Shown one piece after another: positions 12,169 to 23,014 of a stretch of DNA of 64,000 bases. Both the position numbers and the translations under genes were made by a program. Position 1 is the first letter of the stretch. Each line of letters starts with the position of its first letter. Origin of the DNA: Ceratobasidium sp. AG-K (taxonomy: Eukaryota; Basidiomycota; Agaricomycetes; Cantharellales; Ceratobasidiaceae); contig JAWNGF010000001.1 in the NCBI GenBank assembly GCA_037039685.1, forward strand, positions 2,046,001 to 2,110,000, in the 5' to 3' direction. The notes under the pieces are model-generated. The model saw nothing but the letters and a program-made list of their open reading frames with translations, was not told the origin of the DNA and made no database searches.

Positions 12169-12678
12169 TTTATGTCACTGATCGAAAGAAAAGCGAAGTC
12201 GAAAGGACGACCGTGTAATGAATGCTTGTGACGCCCCTGTATATTTCCCAAATGTATCATTACTAGTTGTGACCCAATCTAGTTTCGAGTGCTTTGATCC
12301 TAACGTTTCTGCCTTGAGTGAAGTATTGTTAACTGGGGAGATACGAGTGGCTCGCAGCGCTGAACCTTCGAAGGATTTTGTACCTCAGTGCTTCGAGGTT
12401 AGTAGCCACCAAGTCATAAGGAGAGTAACAATTGTTGATCTAGTTAACATTCGTCCGGCCTTTGTTCATGTAGGTCGCCTTGATAGAGAAACTGGCTCAC
12501 CCTGGGTAGTACAGTTGGAGGTACTGATGTTACTGCAACATATGCAGCGGTAGTATTAGTCTTTCAACGGCTCACATGCATGTGTGCGAGTTGTACCATA
12601 ACAATCACATCATTTCACCACACCATCGTTGACCCCAATCTCGAACAGTAATTACAATAATACAGAAACAGCTGCATC
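12169..12678. other. Intergenic 3' region between Ish1/Msc1 and aldo/keto reductase 1
   Basis: About 510 bp between two convergent genes. A 111-codon open frame on the + strand (12218-12553) has no recognisable family and no neighbouring splice support, so it is treated as chance. No repeats were noted. Confidence 0.45.
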
Positions 12679-14143
12679 CTAATGCCCGCTAATGGCCTGA
12701 GACATGTAAGGCTCCTCCAACGACTTGATCTCCTCCTCGGTGAGTTTCACATCGAGCGCACCTACGCATAGGGTTAGCCCAATCAGCTCGAGAAGACACA
12801 CGGGAAGAAACATACCAATGATGTCTTCCAAGTTCTTCAGACTAGTCGTACCGACGATGGGGGCGGCGACTGGATCCTTGGCAAGTACCCATGCGATGGA
12901 TATTTGAGCCATGCTCACGCCTTTAGAAGTAGCGAGTGCCTCAACGCTAGCAATAGATAAGTTAGGATGCGTTCTCTCTGGGCCGGTAGATTCGGACATA
13001 CCGGTTGATGATGGTGTTTTCGGCTTCGGTATATTTGTTCGCCACACCCATGAACCTGAGTGATAGATAAGCATATTGGAAGAAGCGCCTGCAGAAGATA
13101 CTTACGGATCGCCCTTGCGAGCAGTTTGTTGAGAAAGCGGCCTGGTGAGACGTCCACGAGCGAGCGGCGACCACGGAATGGAACCCACTCCGAACATCTG
13201 CAGTGTGACTTAGTACATGTTCACCTCGTAGTTTGAGCAAGCTTACCTTGAGCGTAGGCATCATCTCCCTCTCCTCTTCTCGATAGATCAAACTATAGTG
13301 GTTTTGCATCGAGATGAACGGCGTGAGCTTGTTGTTGATCGCATAATTCTGCATCGCGTGGAACTGATATGCGTAGCAGCTCGACATTCCAATGTATCGC
13401 GCATAGCCAGCTTGAACGACGTCATGCAGTGCTTGCATGGTCTCGGCGATGGGTGTCTCGGTGTCGAAGCGATGACATTGGAGGACATCGACATAGTCGA
13501 GTTGGAGGCGTTCGAGAGAGTGCTTGACGGCCTCGAAGATGTGCTGCCATAGCTGTGAGATTGCGGAACATGGTCGCGGAGGATGGACGTACTTTGCGGC
13601 TCAATCCATACTGGTTGACCAACCCGGCGGCATCGCGTTGCTCGTTGGTACCTCCGAGATCCGAGCCGTTCATTCCATACTCTTTCGCGACTGGGAGGAA
13701 CACCTACATGTCGCGATTAGGAAAGAGTCCAGGCCAGATGTATGCGCTTCTACCTTGGTCATGATCACAAGCTCATCCCTAGGGAGATTGTACTTTTTGA
13801 TCGCCTTGCCAAGGATGATTTCGGATAGGCCGTTCGAGTAGGCATTGGCCGTGTCAAAGGTTTGAATCCCAGCGTCGTAGCTGTTGGGCAAAGTGTTAGA
13901 GATGAGGTTGAACCCACAAGCGTTGGATACCCACGCAGCCTTGATGTGTTTCAAGCCTTCTTCCTCACCGAGCACCCAGCCTTGCCATTCGGGCGTGCCG
14001 TAGCTCATCGTGCCCAGGATGATCCTGGAAACCTTGAGGCCGCTGGAGCCAAGGCGAGCTGTGGATGTCGATATATTTCAGTCGCTGAAGAAGAGAACGA
14101 GAGGCTACTCACTGTAAGTCATTTTCTTGGTAGTAGTGGACAT
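12679..14143 (-). CDS. Aldo/keto reductase, aryl-alcohol dehydrogenase-like (copy 1)
   Basis: NADPH-dependent reductase of carbonyl compounds, of the AKR family often called aryl-alcohol dehydrogenase-like in fungi. It starts [10 protein letters not shown], then [15 protein letters not shown]. Catalytic tetrad positions are visible: Asp in TFDTAN, Tyr in AYSNGLSE, Lys in VIMTKV and His in VLQCHRFD. Further landmarks are [31 protein letters not shown] and [14 protein letters not shown], and the cofactor-binding end [15 protein letters not shown]. The protein ends MSQAISGH, stop at 12679-12681. Introns are short and frame-consistent. A close paralogue lies at 29113-30600: in the 64-residue block from MQALHDVV to MMPTLK only about five positions differ. 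The substrate is unknown. Confidence 0.88.
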
Positions 14144-14384
14144 TGTGAGTGAGTAGTAGTCGAAGAGTAGGTAGCTGGTTAACTGGGGGGATTGCAGGTC
14201 CAGCGGGTCAGTTATATACCCTCCAGGATCCTACTATCAGTGTGCGGGTCAGGCATCCATGGATAGTGGAGGTGGAGGTTGATGGAGGTAGTGGAGGTCG
14301 GGCATAAAATCAGAGCGAACATTATCTATTCAATTGTACAGCCTGACGTTTATCGATCTATGCTCGGACGTGTCGGCCACTACT

Positions 14385-14760
14385 CTAGTCCTGACGGTTG
14401 ATTCCTTCGGCGCCTTTGCGCAAGTCACTAAGCAGGTCGCTCAGTTTGGTGCGAAGCTTCGTCACAATTGGGTCTTCGTCGGATGAAGGGGCAGGCTGTG
14501 TGACAATGATTAATAAATCAGTCCAAGATAAGACAATGCACGAACCACTTGGTCAAGGAGGTACTGGTCCAAGTCCGTCAGTTGTGCGTGGGAACAACAA
14601 ATGGTTTCTCACCTCTGCCTCGTCTATAGTCTTTGGTGGCTATGGTTAACGGTGAACAAAGCGGGTATTTAATCTTACCAGCACGACAGGCCCTCTGTAA
14701 ATGTGTCAGTATGATGAAATATAGCGGTGATTTTACGCGCCTATTCATGTTGACGACTGG
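14385..14760 (-). CDS. Small hypothetical protein, incomplete model
   Basis: A short reading on the minus strand with plausible splicing. Its last exon (14385 to about 14497) reads PAPSSDEDPIVTKLRTKLSD and continues LLSDLRKGAEGINRQD to a TAG. Upstream a GT-AG intron leads to a mini-exon YLLDQ, and another to PPKTIDEAE. The charged amphipathic C-terminal helix looks like real coding sequence. The 5' exon and start codon could not be fixed: one candidate needs a GC donor near 14735. No family was recognised. It could also be the 3' end of a longer gene or a long non-coding transcript. Confidence 0.35.
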
Positions 14761-14964
14761 TTGTTGTGGCGGGGAAACAAGGATGTTGATTCAGGGACCC
14801 CGGATCACCGTTTGCTTTCTCTGCTCCTGACGACCACAGGCCCACCTCGGCCCTCCACTGCACTTGCCCACCGACGCTCGCTATAAGCAGGCGACGGCTC
14901 GTGCCAGTGTCCCAACACTACTCACCCTTCTCGACACCGGCAAATTTTGCGAAGTTTTGCGACG

Positions 14965-17900
14965 ATGGAGGGACCATCTAGCGCACAGGCCACACTCGCA
15001 CACTACTGGGACGACGCTGCTGACGCCTTGACTGGTGATCAGCAGCAGCCCATTGCATCGATTGCAGCGCCAACAAGCTCTGTTCTCAACACTGTCTTGG
15101 TTGGCGCTGCCACCATCATCACCGTCTTTTGGCTCGGCCACTGGCTCAACGCCTGGCGTCGGGCAAGGCGTCAAAAGAAGTTTGACCTGTGGGTTCAACA
15201 ATTATCTTGCACTTTTCTTTCAGCTGACGTGTGTTGCAGTGACCTCCGTCGACGTCACGGCATCCCCGACTCGGACACTCGACCATTCAATGTGGCATAC
15301 CAAGCTGCCTCGATTGCTGCTCGCGACGCCCGGAAATCACAGTCTATTCTATCCGAAAACACGCAGTCCCATCCCTTTACCAGCGACACCGCCCCATCAA
15401 CGGCCAATATACAAGAAGGATTCCGTCCCCAAGGTGGCTCCACCTCCTGATTTGTTGGTCATAATTATCTAACTCTTTATTCTAATCCCATAGGCCGCTC
15501 TCGTCCCCCTATTCCTCACTTCCCCGGCCAGCCACTAGTCCGCGTCCCATCAGGTTCATTCAACTTTGCCCACCAACCTGCGTATGCCTCTGCCACTTCC
15601 CTCGACTCGTCTCGCGCTCTCTCGCATCTGCCCAATGTTGTTCCCGCTGGCTCTTGGGGCCCTCGCTATGCGGCCGACAACTTCCGCGCTACTTCGGTCC
15701 CGGCGGTTCCAACCGTTTCGTCGCGCTCGGCGTTTGCAGTCGCGGCCGCATCAGGCTCCGTTCGCTCCAACAATGGCCTCGCAACTGGCATCAACTCTGG
15801 CGACAGGCGTACGTGGCACTCTGCCAATCGTCCGGTCAGCATCTCACGGGCCACTGTCAACTCGCAAGCCCGATCACGGAAGCGGCTGTATCTCACTGCC
15901 GACGAAGAGGCCGAAGAAGAGGAACCAAGCGTACCCACCGACAAGCGTTCTCGCACTGCTGGCTGGGGCTCAGAGGCTATGATTGACGGCGATAATGAGC
16001 CTACGTGGGCCCAATCTCATGAAATTGAACCTCATGTCGTGTCCGAATCGAGTGTGCCACAAGTCGCAAGTCGCAAAGGCAAGCGCCCGGCCGATGATGG
16101 CGAGGGCGATCTCCGCACCGATGGCAAGCGCCGACACACCAAGCAACGCCCGAAGCCGTCCGCCGTTCAGGAAAAACGTGGCATTAAGCGCGAGCGCAAG
16201 GAGGTTGATACGGCGTCGGTTCTCAATGACGTCATGCCTGTGCATAAACGTGGCCGAGCTGGCGATGTCGATAACGATTTGTCGATGGTCAAGGAGGAAG
16301 AGATCGACGATGAGGACGATCCGACCGTATCCCGCAACCCTCTTTGTGGTGGACGCCGCATCGGCCAAAAGTGGACATCGAACGGACAGGAATACATGGT
16401 CGGCCCCAATGGTGATCGGTTGCGTCTCGTCAATGTCAAGGAAAGCAGGAAAAAATACTACATGGTGAGTATTTCTGCGTTTTGCCTCGTTCTCACTAAT
16501 TTACGTAATTGCAGCCCGCCGACTCTAAACACGCTGACAACTTCCACACTGTCGAGGTCTTTGTCGAAAAATGGCTTACCGAGGAACAGTACGCAAAGGC
16601 CAAAGCTGACGGTTTGCTCGCATGGCAAGAGAATGATAACCTCCCGGCGAACATCAAGCAAGAGTCTCCGGAAAGGATCTCGCTCGAGGGCAAGGAGAAT
16701 CAGAACGAGGAAGGACTTCGTGCGATTTCGACTACTGCGATCACGCTCAGCCGGGTAAGTTCATCGGATTGACATCAAACGCGATACTGACTCTTTCTGC
16801 TAGTCCCGCGCTGTTAATACCATCTGGAACACCCCGGTCAATCTCCTCTGCAACCCAACAGCCCCCACACCAACCCGTTCAACACTCCTCTCTCGGCTTC
16901 CGCTCCTCAATCTCCCGGACCACGACGTGTTAAATACAGCATCGGCACCGTTCCCGCGGCAGCGCTGAACGCGAACAGGATTAAATCGACATGGGAAAAG
17001 CAAGAACGGGAAGCAACCGGATTGAAGATTTTGAGGGAGCGAGCCGCCGCTCACGCCGCAGCCAATGCCCCACCCGCGCCGGCACCTGCACCTGCACCCG
17101 CGCCAGTTGCACCCACTCTGACTATCACTCCATCGATCACGGCTCCTGCCATCACGGTTACTACTGCCTCTCCCGTGCCCACGACCAAGCCCGCCGAAAC
17201 GAAGCCTGCGTTTAGCTTTGCGCCTGCGCCAAAGCCTGCTGAACCCACTCCTGCTGCCGCGCCTACCCCCCCCCGCTCCCGCGAACCCGTTCTCGTTTGT
17301 TGCTCCCAAGAAGGATGAGCCAGCCAAGCCACTGTTCTCGGCTGCCCCCGCTGCATCTTCCACGCCATTCCCCCAATTGACTCCTAGTGCTTCGTCTGCC
17401 ACTCCGGCGCTCGGCTCTGCTCCGAGCACTGCCCCTCCCGCTGTGACTCCATCGCCGTTTGCTGCCCCTGCGGCCACCGCTGCACCCACGCCTTCTCCCT
17501 TTGGTGCTCCTGCTTCGACTGCCGCTGCCAAGCCATCGCCCTTTGCATTCTCGGCCCCATCCCAGCCTGCTGCTCCCGCTACGACCGCTGCCCCAAAGCC
17601 GTTTGGCGCTACCCCCGCTCCTACGCCATTCGGTACCGCGACCCCTGCTCCTGCTGCCCCCGCTCCATTCGGTGCCACGCCATCTGCCCCCGCTCCTCCC
17701 GCGACCAAGCCTTCGGGTGGATTCTCGTTTGGCGTGACCCCTGCTGCTCCAGCTGCTGGCACGACTGCTACACCAGCGGGCTCCGCCTTGTTCAGCGCGC
17801 AACCTCCCAAGCCAACCACCTCTGGGTTTTCGTTCAACGCTGGCAACGCGACTGCAAACGGAGCTTCAGCCGCCAAGTCTGCGGGTAGTGGGTTCTCGTT

Positions 17901-18489
17901 CTCGACTACTCCCGCGTCTACGGCGCCAGCGTCAACAGGGTTCGGTGCCACAGCCTCCAAACCCAACGGATTCGGAAGCACTGCCACCACCAGCTCGGCC
18001 ACCACGCCGAGTGGTTTTGCCGCGGCTGGTTTTGGGTCGAGCAATGCCACCACGGGAACTGGAGCCAGCTCGTCGCCGTTTGCGTTTAGCGCGCCCAAGG
18101 CTGCTGCACCCGCGCCTACGGCGTCTGGGTTTGGTGCTCAACCTGCCGCACCGGCGTCCAACGGCTTCAAGTTTGGCGAGACCAATAGTGCGACTCCCGC
18201 AGCTGCTCCTAGCACCGGATCCACTTTCTCATTTGGTGCCCCCGCAAAGCCTAGTGTCACGATCCCCACGAGTAATCCGTTCAACGCGCCTTCGACGACC
18301 ACGCCAACGACCGCTACGAACGGAGGCTTCACGTTTGGTGCCGGAGCAGCTGCTGGCGTCGCCGCGTCGCCCGCCACGCCCTCCAAGCCCTTGTTCAACC
18401 TCGGTGCAGCAGCGTCCCCCGTCATGGGCACGCGGCAAATCAGCACCTCGAAGCGTGTTCAACGTGCCATTTCCAAGCCCCCGCAATGA
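14965..18489 (+). CDS. Membrane-anchored FG-repeat nucleoporin, POM121-like architecture (two apparent frame breaks)
   Basis: The N-terminus starts MEGPSSAQATLAHYWDDAAD and carries one transmembrane helix (VLNTVLVGAATIITVFWLGH, about residues 41-60) followed by a basic stop-transfer RRARRQKK. The middle is basic and acidic, with KRKR/KRRHTK-type nuclear signals and a block GGRRIGQKWTSNGQEYMVGP then VEVFVEKWLTEEQYAKAK. The C-terminal third (17300-18440) is rich in Ala/Pro/Thr with many FSF, FGA, PFGA and GFSFG repeats, typical of FG nucleoporins that form the pore's permeability barrier. One TM helix, then NLS, then FG repeats is the layout of vertebrate POM121. Two compensating single-base breaks occur: near 16832 a base seems missing, and in the nine-C run 17266-17274 one C seems extra. 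Between them the frame reads NSPHTNPFNTPLS and PRRVKYSIGTVPAAALN, clearly coding. The antisense strand carries a long open frame that is a composition artefact. Confidence 0.75.
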
Positions 18490-19838
18490 TTTGTCTGGAA
18501 GCGTTGTGCTATGGGTAGGTCCGCCTCGACGGACATGCATGTATTCATATGTGTGCCGTGTAGACTGGTGGTGTTCATTCGTTTTTCTCGGCCTAAATTG
18601 TTGTAAATTACTAGGCTTTTTTGATAATTTTTCGATTTGTTTTGCGCGGTGTTGAATTGTCTTGTGTGTGACTGGTGTGTTTGAACCGAATCGGCGTTGG
18701 AAAAATACATCCCGGTGAATGCTTTGCAACAAGACATGTGAGAGTCCATGTGGTGCCCGGCGCCAATCCTTTGAGATTCTTGATCCGGACGACCACCTCC
18801 AGTAGACCGCTGCCCTCCCCACTGGTTCCTCGTCGCTTTACAACCGCTGGAGACAAAGAACTAGGCTGTTTCAAGGTGTTCTCCACAATTCTACGGCATC
18901 CTACACCTGGAGCGGAACACCCGATCATGCCACTCCTATTCCAGCGCCCCATCGAGCAACCCGTGTAATGATGCCAGTCTCGACTGTCTCTCAACGGGGT
19001 TAGCGATTTAGCCCATACCAGCGGATCTGATTCAACCATGGATCGCGCGCATCCTCGTCGCTCCTCCTTCCTGTTTGACTCACCGGTCTCGCTTACCGGC
19101 CCGCACTGCATTGGTTTCATCGTCCGTCCGCTCACCCACGACTGGCGTACTGACTAACGTCACCTCTTGGACAATCAATCGCACTGTTTCATGCTGAAGC
19201 TGCCCAATGAAAGACGCAACGTATAACCCATTGTCACGACAACTCTCACTTGGAATGGCGCGCAAAAAGCCGGAACCTTGCCCTGCCATTCCAATCCAAA
19301 AAGGAAAGGCGCACGATTTCATTAACTCTTAGCCTTCTTCTTTGTAGGCGCCCGAGTCGAGCCGGCCGCTCCTCCTAGTGGTCTCCGACTAATACTCATT
19401 CATCGGCTAGATATCCGATGGGCCATGGATCACACATCTCCCTGCGAATGGCACATGTGGGCCGTTGTTTGGATTGCACCGACCACAAATCAAGCCAGCA
19501 AATGAATGTGGAATGGCAGCCTGGTCGGGGATAGTGCAATGGTCAAACTCAAGCATGGTCTTCATCGTCAACAACTGAATAGTCTTTGATCGCTTATGAC
19601 AGACGCGCCCAGGATCGGGTAACGAGCAGCATGACTACTGCAGTTTATGGATTTTTAGTGTGGGTTAGCGTGGCTGCGGACGGCGCACCAGGTTGGATGC
19701 ACCCTGTTGACCCGCTCCGCGCGCATCCGAAGGGAGCATCCCGCCCATCAGGATGGGTTTTGCCTGAGCATCCTTTGAGGTATATAAAGCCGCCCCCGTC
19801 TTGATTAATGAACTACTAATACAAGATCCCGATCTCCA
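18490..19838. other. Gene-poor interval, 3' of the FG nucleoporin
   Basis: About 1.35 kb. Several open frames of 80-175 codons occur on both strands, for example 19080-19322 on the minus strand, but none has a recognisable domain or consistent splicing. The right end holds the promoter of the first tandem small gene, including the shared GTGGCTGCGG box at about 19670-19679. Confidence 0.45.
19744..19788 (+). promoter_or_regulatory. Promoter elements of tandem gene A: CCCATC-AG-GATGGG palindrome and TATA box
   Basis: CCCATCAGGATGGG at 19744-19757 is a 6-bp inverted repeat with a 2-bp spacer. TATATAAA at 19781-19788 lies 58 bp before the ATG at 19839. Both elements recur at matching distances in front of the duplicate gene (21815-21858). 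This supports a real, shared promoter. Confidence 0.6.
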
Positions 19839-20579
19839 ATGGCATACCCTGTACCTCACCTTTCTACCGCGCCCTCACGACGATACGAACCATATATCCG
19901 GCAGCCACATAGTAGGAATTGGCTGGAAGCCCTCAATACTTGGAAGGACACGACGAAAGCGAAGGTGGAGTGGGAAGACCGTCTCGGCCGGGGTGAACGT
20001 AACCAGGCGATCCTTACATCAACACCTATTGGTGGGTGTATTTAGTGCCTGTCTTCGCTATATGCGGTCTGACTTGGTTAACCAACAGTTAGGTGCACCA
20101 TCTACCAATTCCCCGATGAAACTACGCAACAGTACTTTAGACGAGCATCACACGACCCTCGGATTGCGATAGAGGAAGCTCGACAAGCTGTCTCGTCGTG
20201 GTTGCAAAGCCAAAATCAAGCCGTAGGGGAGGGCCGTGGCCAGAAGGTCCTCACGTCCTTCTATTATACAGTCTACTACGACCCAGGAGCCGGCGCGCAC
20301 GCTCAATATATAGTTGGCAACATAAATTGTGTGTCATCTCTTGGTCCCGTGCAAACAGCGCTAACAATTACTCATTCTTATTCTAGATACATACATGTTG
20401 GAGAATTGGACTGCAGTGGACTGTGCCCACCACGATAACAATAAAACGGCCGCCCGGGAGGGTGCCGCCCAAATGCTGATGGAGAAGGAGAGAGGATACT
20501 GTGTGAGTAATAAGGTCGTGCCTTTACGAATGTAACTGACGTTTATCGGCCTGGACAGATGATTCCCTTGAACCGCTGA
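19839..20579 (+). CDS. Tandem-duplicated lineage-specific protein A, possibly dsRNA-binding-domain-like
   Basis: A small protein of about 186 residues from four exons. It starts MAYPVPHLSTAPSRRYEPYI, then NWLEALNTWKDTTKAKVEWE. Exon 2 joins after a 57-nt intron to give RCTIYQFPDETTQQYF and later KVLTSFYYTVYYDPGAGAHA. Exon 3 reads YMLENWTAVDC and NNKTAAREGAAQMLMEK. The last exon is MIPLNR and stop. Intron positions and phases match copy B exactly. The alpha-beta-beta-beta-alpha order and the Lys/Ala-rich final helix (KTAAREGAAQML) recall a dsRNA-binding domain, but key KKxAK residues are not clearly present, so this is a guess. No secretion signal is seen. Overall similarity to B is strong in wording. 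Confidence 0.65.
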
Positions 20580-21900
20580 CTTGCGCTCTTCCATGGATGC
20601 TCGCTTCGGACAGTTTCTCTTAGTCGGTACATATAATCTCACTATTATCACTCTCCTAGTCGCATACCTGTGTGTAACCTCATTTCTTTTTTGAATGCAC
20701 TTTCGTCATTTGCCACTGCATATAGTTAGTCACAAACCCTGTGAAGTCATTTGGTCTTGATAACCACTTCTCAACCTTTCGCGGTAAGAAACGTACAGCT
20801 TACGAGATACTGTAATACGTACATGGCAATCAGGCGTCAATCTCTGATGCTGATCCAGATCATGGCATCCCAGTACTATAAACCTATGATCGGACTAGAT
20901 GTATACCCTCACATTGCTTCCCTGTCAAATCCGAGACCATAAGCTGGACTGTTCCAGTCCATTCCGCATCGCCTTACGCCCAGATTTAATCACTTTTCCG
21001 GTCGACAATTACCTTTGCAAGTTAACCGGCTCATCCTGTGCAGGGATGGGTTCAACTTTCGCCAAATCAACGAGCTGACCCATGCTACTGGCACCCGCTC
21101 ATGTATGCATTATGCGGTGGCCTTTGTTCATACTTTCTGCCTTGACTCACTGGCCTCGCCGTGCTGGTCCGAATACACCGCCCTGTAGCTGCTACCTCCG
21201 CTATACGTGCTGCGCTCGGCAGGATGACCTACGCCAGCTCCTAGACCTGAGTCATTTCGCACTGGGCTCGGCGCTCTCGATCAGGAATGCAACTGTAAGA
21301 CAATTATTCTCGCTCTCGCTATATATGGAAATATGTGTACAGCCGCGCGCGCACCTATTTCGGTTTACCAAAATAGAAAGTGATGCGCGTTGCCTAGCGT
21401 TCACTTGGCCGCTCCCAATGCGCGTGAGTCAAGCTCGGCTGTTGCTGCCTAAGCTGCTGACCATCGGATGGACATCCCGCGACCCTTGCTTCACTCATCC
21501 CACTTGTAGCACGGTCGGTTTAGTTCTTTAAGGCTATACTGGCGGCGACTCGGGTGAAAGTAGGTGGAGTGGCGGCCCAGTTAGGTATAGTGCACTAGGC
21601 CGGGTTTACGAACCATACTCATCGCGTCAACGATGAACATCAACGAAAAACCTTTGATTGTTCAACCGCAGCAAATGCGCTGGATCAGGAAACGGGCCGA
21701 TGCGAATATTGCGGTATGCGGCCCGTAAGACTGAGTTGGTGTGGCTGCGGGAAGCTCATCCAAAAGGATGTGCGCGTTGACTCGTTTCATGCAACTCCAG
21801 GGAAGGAAAACCTGCCCATCAGGTATGGGTATCTGTTAAACATCCACACGTATAAAACCATCGTACTCTGAGCTGATGGGTCACCCACGCAAACGCTCTA
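20580..21900. other. Spacer between the tandem small genes
   Basis: About 1.3 kb without a supportable gene. Open frames such as 21082-21531 have no recognisable domain. The last 160 bp are the promoter of gene B, resembling that of gene A. No third gene copy was recognised by eye. Confidence 0.45.
21815..21858 (+). promoter_or_regulatory. Promoter elements of tandem gene B: CCCATCAGGTATGGG box and TATA box
   Basis: CCCATCAGGTATGGG at 21815-21829 is the counterpart of the gene A palindrome, with one inserted base. TATAAAAC at 21851-21858 lies 50 bp before the ATG at 21901. A further shared box, GTGGCTGCGG, is at about 21741-21750, 151 bp before the start (160 bp in copy A). Confidence 0.6.
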
Positions 21901-22632
21901 ATGTACTTCGTAGCACATTACCTTCCCGCAGCTACCCCGCTACAGCGATACGCTCTCTATGTCAAGCGGGAGCGCACTTCTACTTGGTTAGATGTTCTTC
22001 ATATCTGGAAGAGCAAAACGAAAGCGGTGGTTGAGTGGAAGCAAGACTCCGGCCGAGCTGAAGGAAACCGGGCGACCCACACACTAACTCCAGTTGGTGA
22101 GCGTATTCTGAAGTTCGTTGCTACTATGTGCGGTCTAACTCGGCCGCCAATAGTGACATGCACCTTATACCACTTTCCCGACGAACAGACCCAGAGACAC
22201 CTTAGACGGGTGTCTCATAATCCCCAGATGGCAGTAAATGCGGCCCGACATGCTCTCTTGTCATGGTTGCAGGAGCAAGACCAAACAGCAGGGGAAGGCC
22301 GTGGGCGGAAGGTTCTAACCTCCTTCTATTGCACAGTTGACTATGATCCACAAGCAGGGGTACATGCCCAATATAAAGCCGAGAACATAAACTGTATGTC
22401 ACTTACGATTCTACGCGGGGTGGGGCTAATACACCTGCTTAGATACATACACGCTAGAGAACTGGACTGCGACGGACTGTACTTGCCAACGCGACAGCAA
22501 AACGGCTGCTCAGCAAGGTGCTGCTCAGCTGTTGATGGAGAAGGGATACTGTGTGAGTAGCGGGATCATATCTTCGTTACGAATCCAACTGATTTGCACC
22601 TGCCTGGATAGATGATCCCGTTGAGTCGCTAA
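21901..22632 (+). CDS. Tandem-duplicated lineage-specific protein B, paralogue of A
   Basis: A protein of about 187 residues in four exons with the same three intron positions as copy A. It starts MYFVAHYLPAATPLQRYALY, then TWLDVLHIWKSKTKAVVEWK. Exon 2 reads VTCTLYHFPDEQTQRHLRRV and GEGRGRKVLTSFYCTVDYDP. Exon 3 reads YTLENWTATDC and DSKTAAQQGAAQLLMEKGYC, and the last exon is MIPLSR and stop at 22630-22632. Most differences from A are conservative, and the two reading frames are undamaged. That suggests both are expressed and under selection. The family was not recognised; the resemblance of the last helix to a dsRNA-binding domain is weak. Confidence 0.65.
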
Positions 22633-23014
22633 TTAGCATTCCCCAATGGATACTTGTTCGAACACTTTTTCTTGCTTGACACATATTTATTATCTCGCGC
22701 AGCTTTTCGGCAAGCATACTTCTACGTATATTATGTACTATTTTTATACACTTTCATTAATTTCAATGCTTGCTATAGTGTCTTCAGACCGCATACAGTT
22801 AGCCGTACAAACCACGTGAAAATATTTGGTCCGATGGGCGCTTATTGACTTTTTTTTGCAAACAAAAAATCATGTGTCTGTTCCATCCCTACCGTCTATC
22901 AATCTATTAAATTCTAGTGTGCTTCTTGAAAAGTTGGCTATATATATTGGTGTATGTTTGAATAAAAGGTAGCTTGCACACCACTTGGATCCCTACGAGC
23001 TTGAGCTGACCGTC
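22633..23014. other. AT-rich intergenic stretch before NEP1
   Basis: About 380 bp, more AT-rich than its surroundings, with a run of T at about 22850-22856. It holds the 3' UTR of gene B and the NEP1 promoter. Nothing else is seen. Confidence 0.45.

Noticed and set aside
12218..12553. 111-codon + strand frame after the Ish1/Msc1 gene
   Set aside because: No recognisable domain, no intron context, and it lies in the expected 3' UTR of the Ish1/Msc1 gene.
16800..18098. 432-codon open frame on the minus strand, Ala/Gly/Val-rich
   Set aside because: It is antisense to the FG-repeat region; the GC-rich PAT/FG codons leave the opposite strand free of stops. No family features.
18611..19135. 174-codon minus-strand frame downstream of the FG nucleoporin
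   Set aside because: No family resemblance, unusual composition (many Thr, Ser, Trp scattered), and no promoter or splice support.
19080..19322. 80-codon minus-strand frame starting MKSCAFPFWIGMAGQG
   Set aside because: Looks slightly protein-like but no homologue is recognised and no continuation exon was found.
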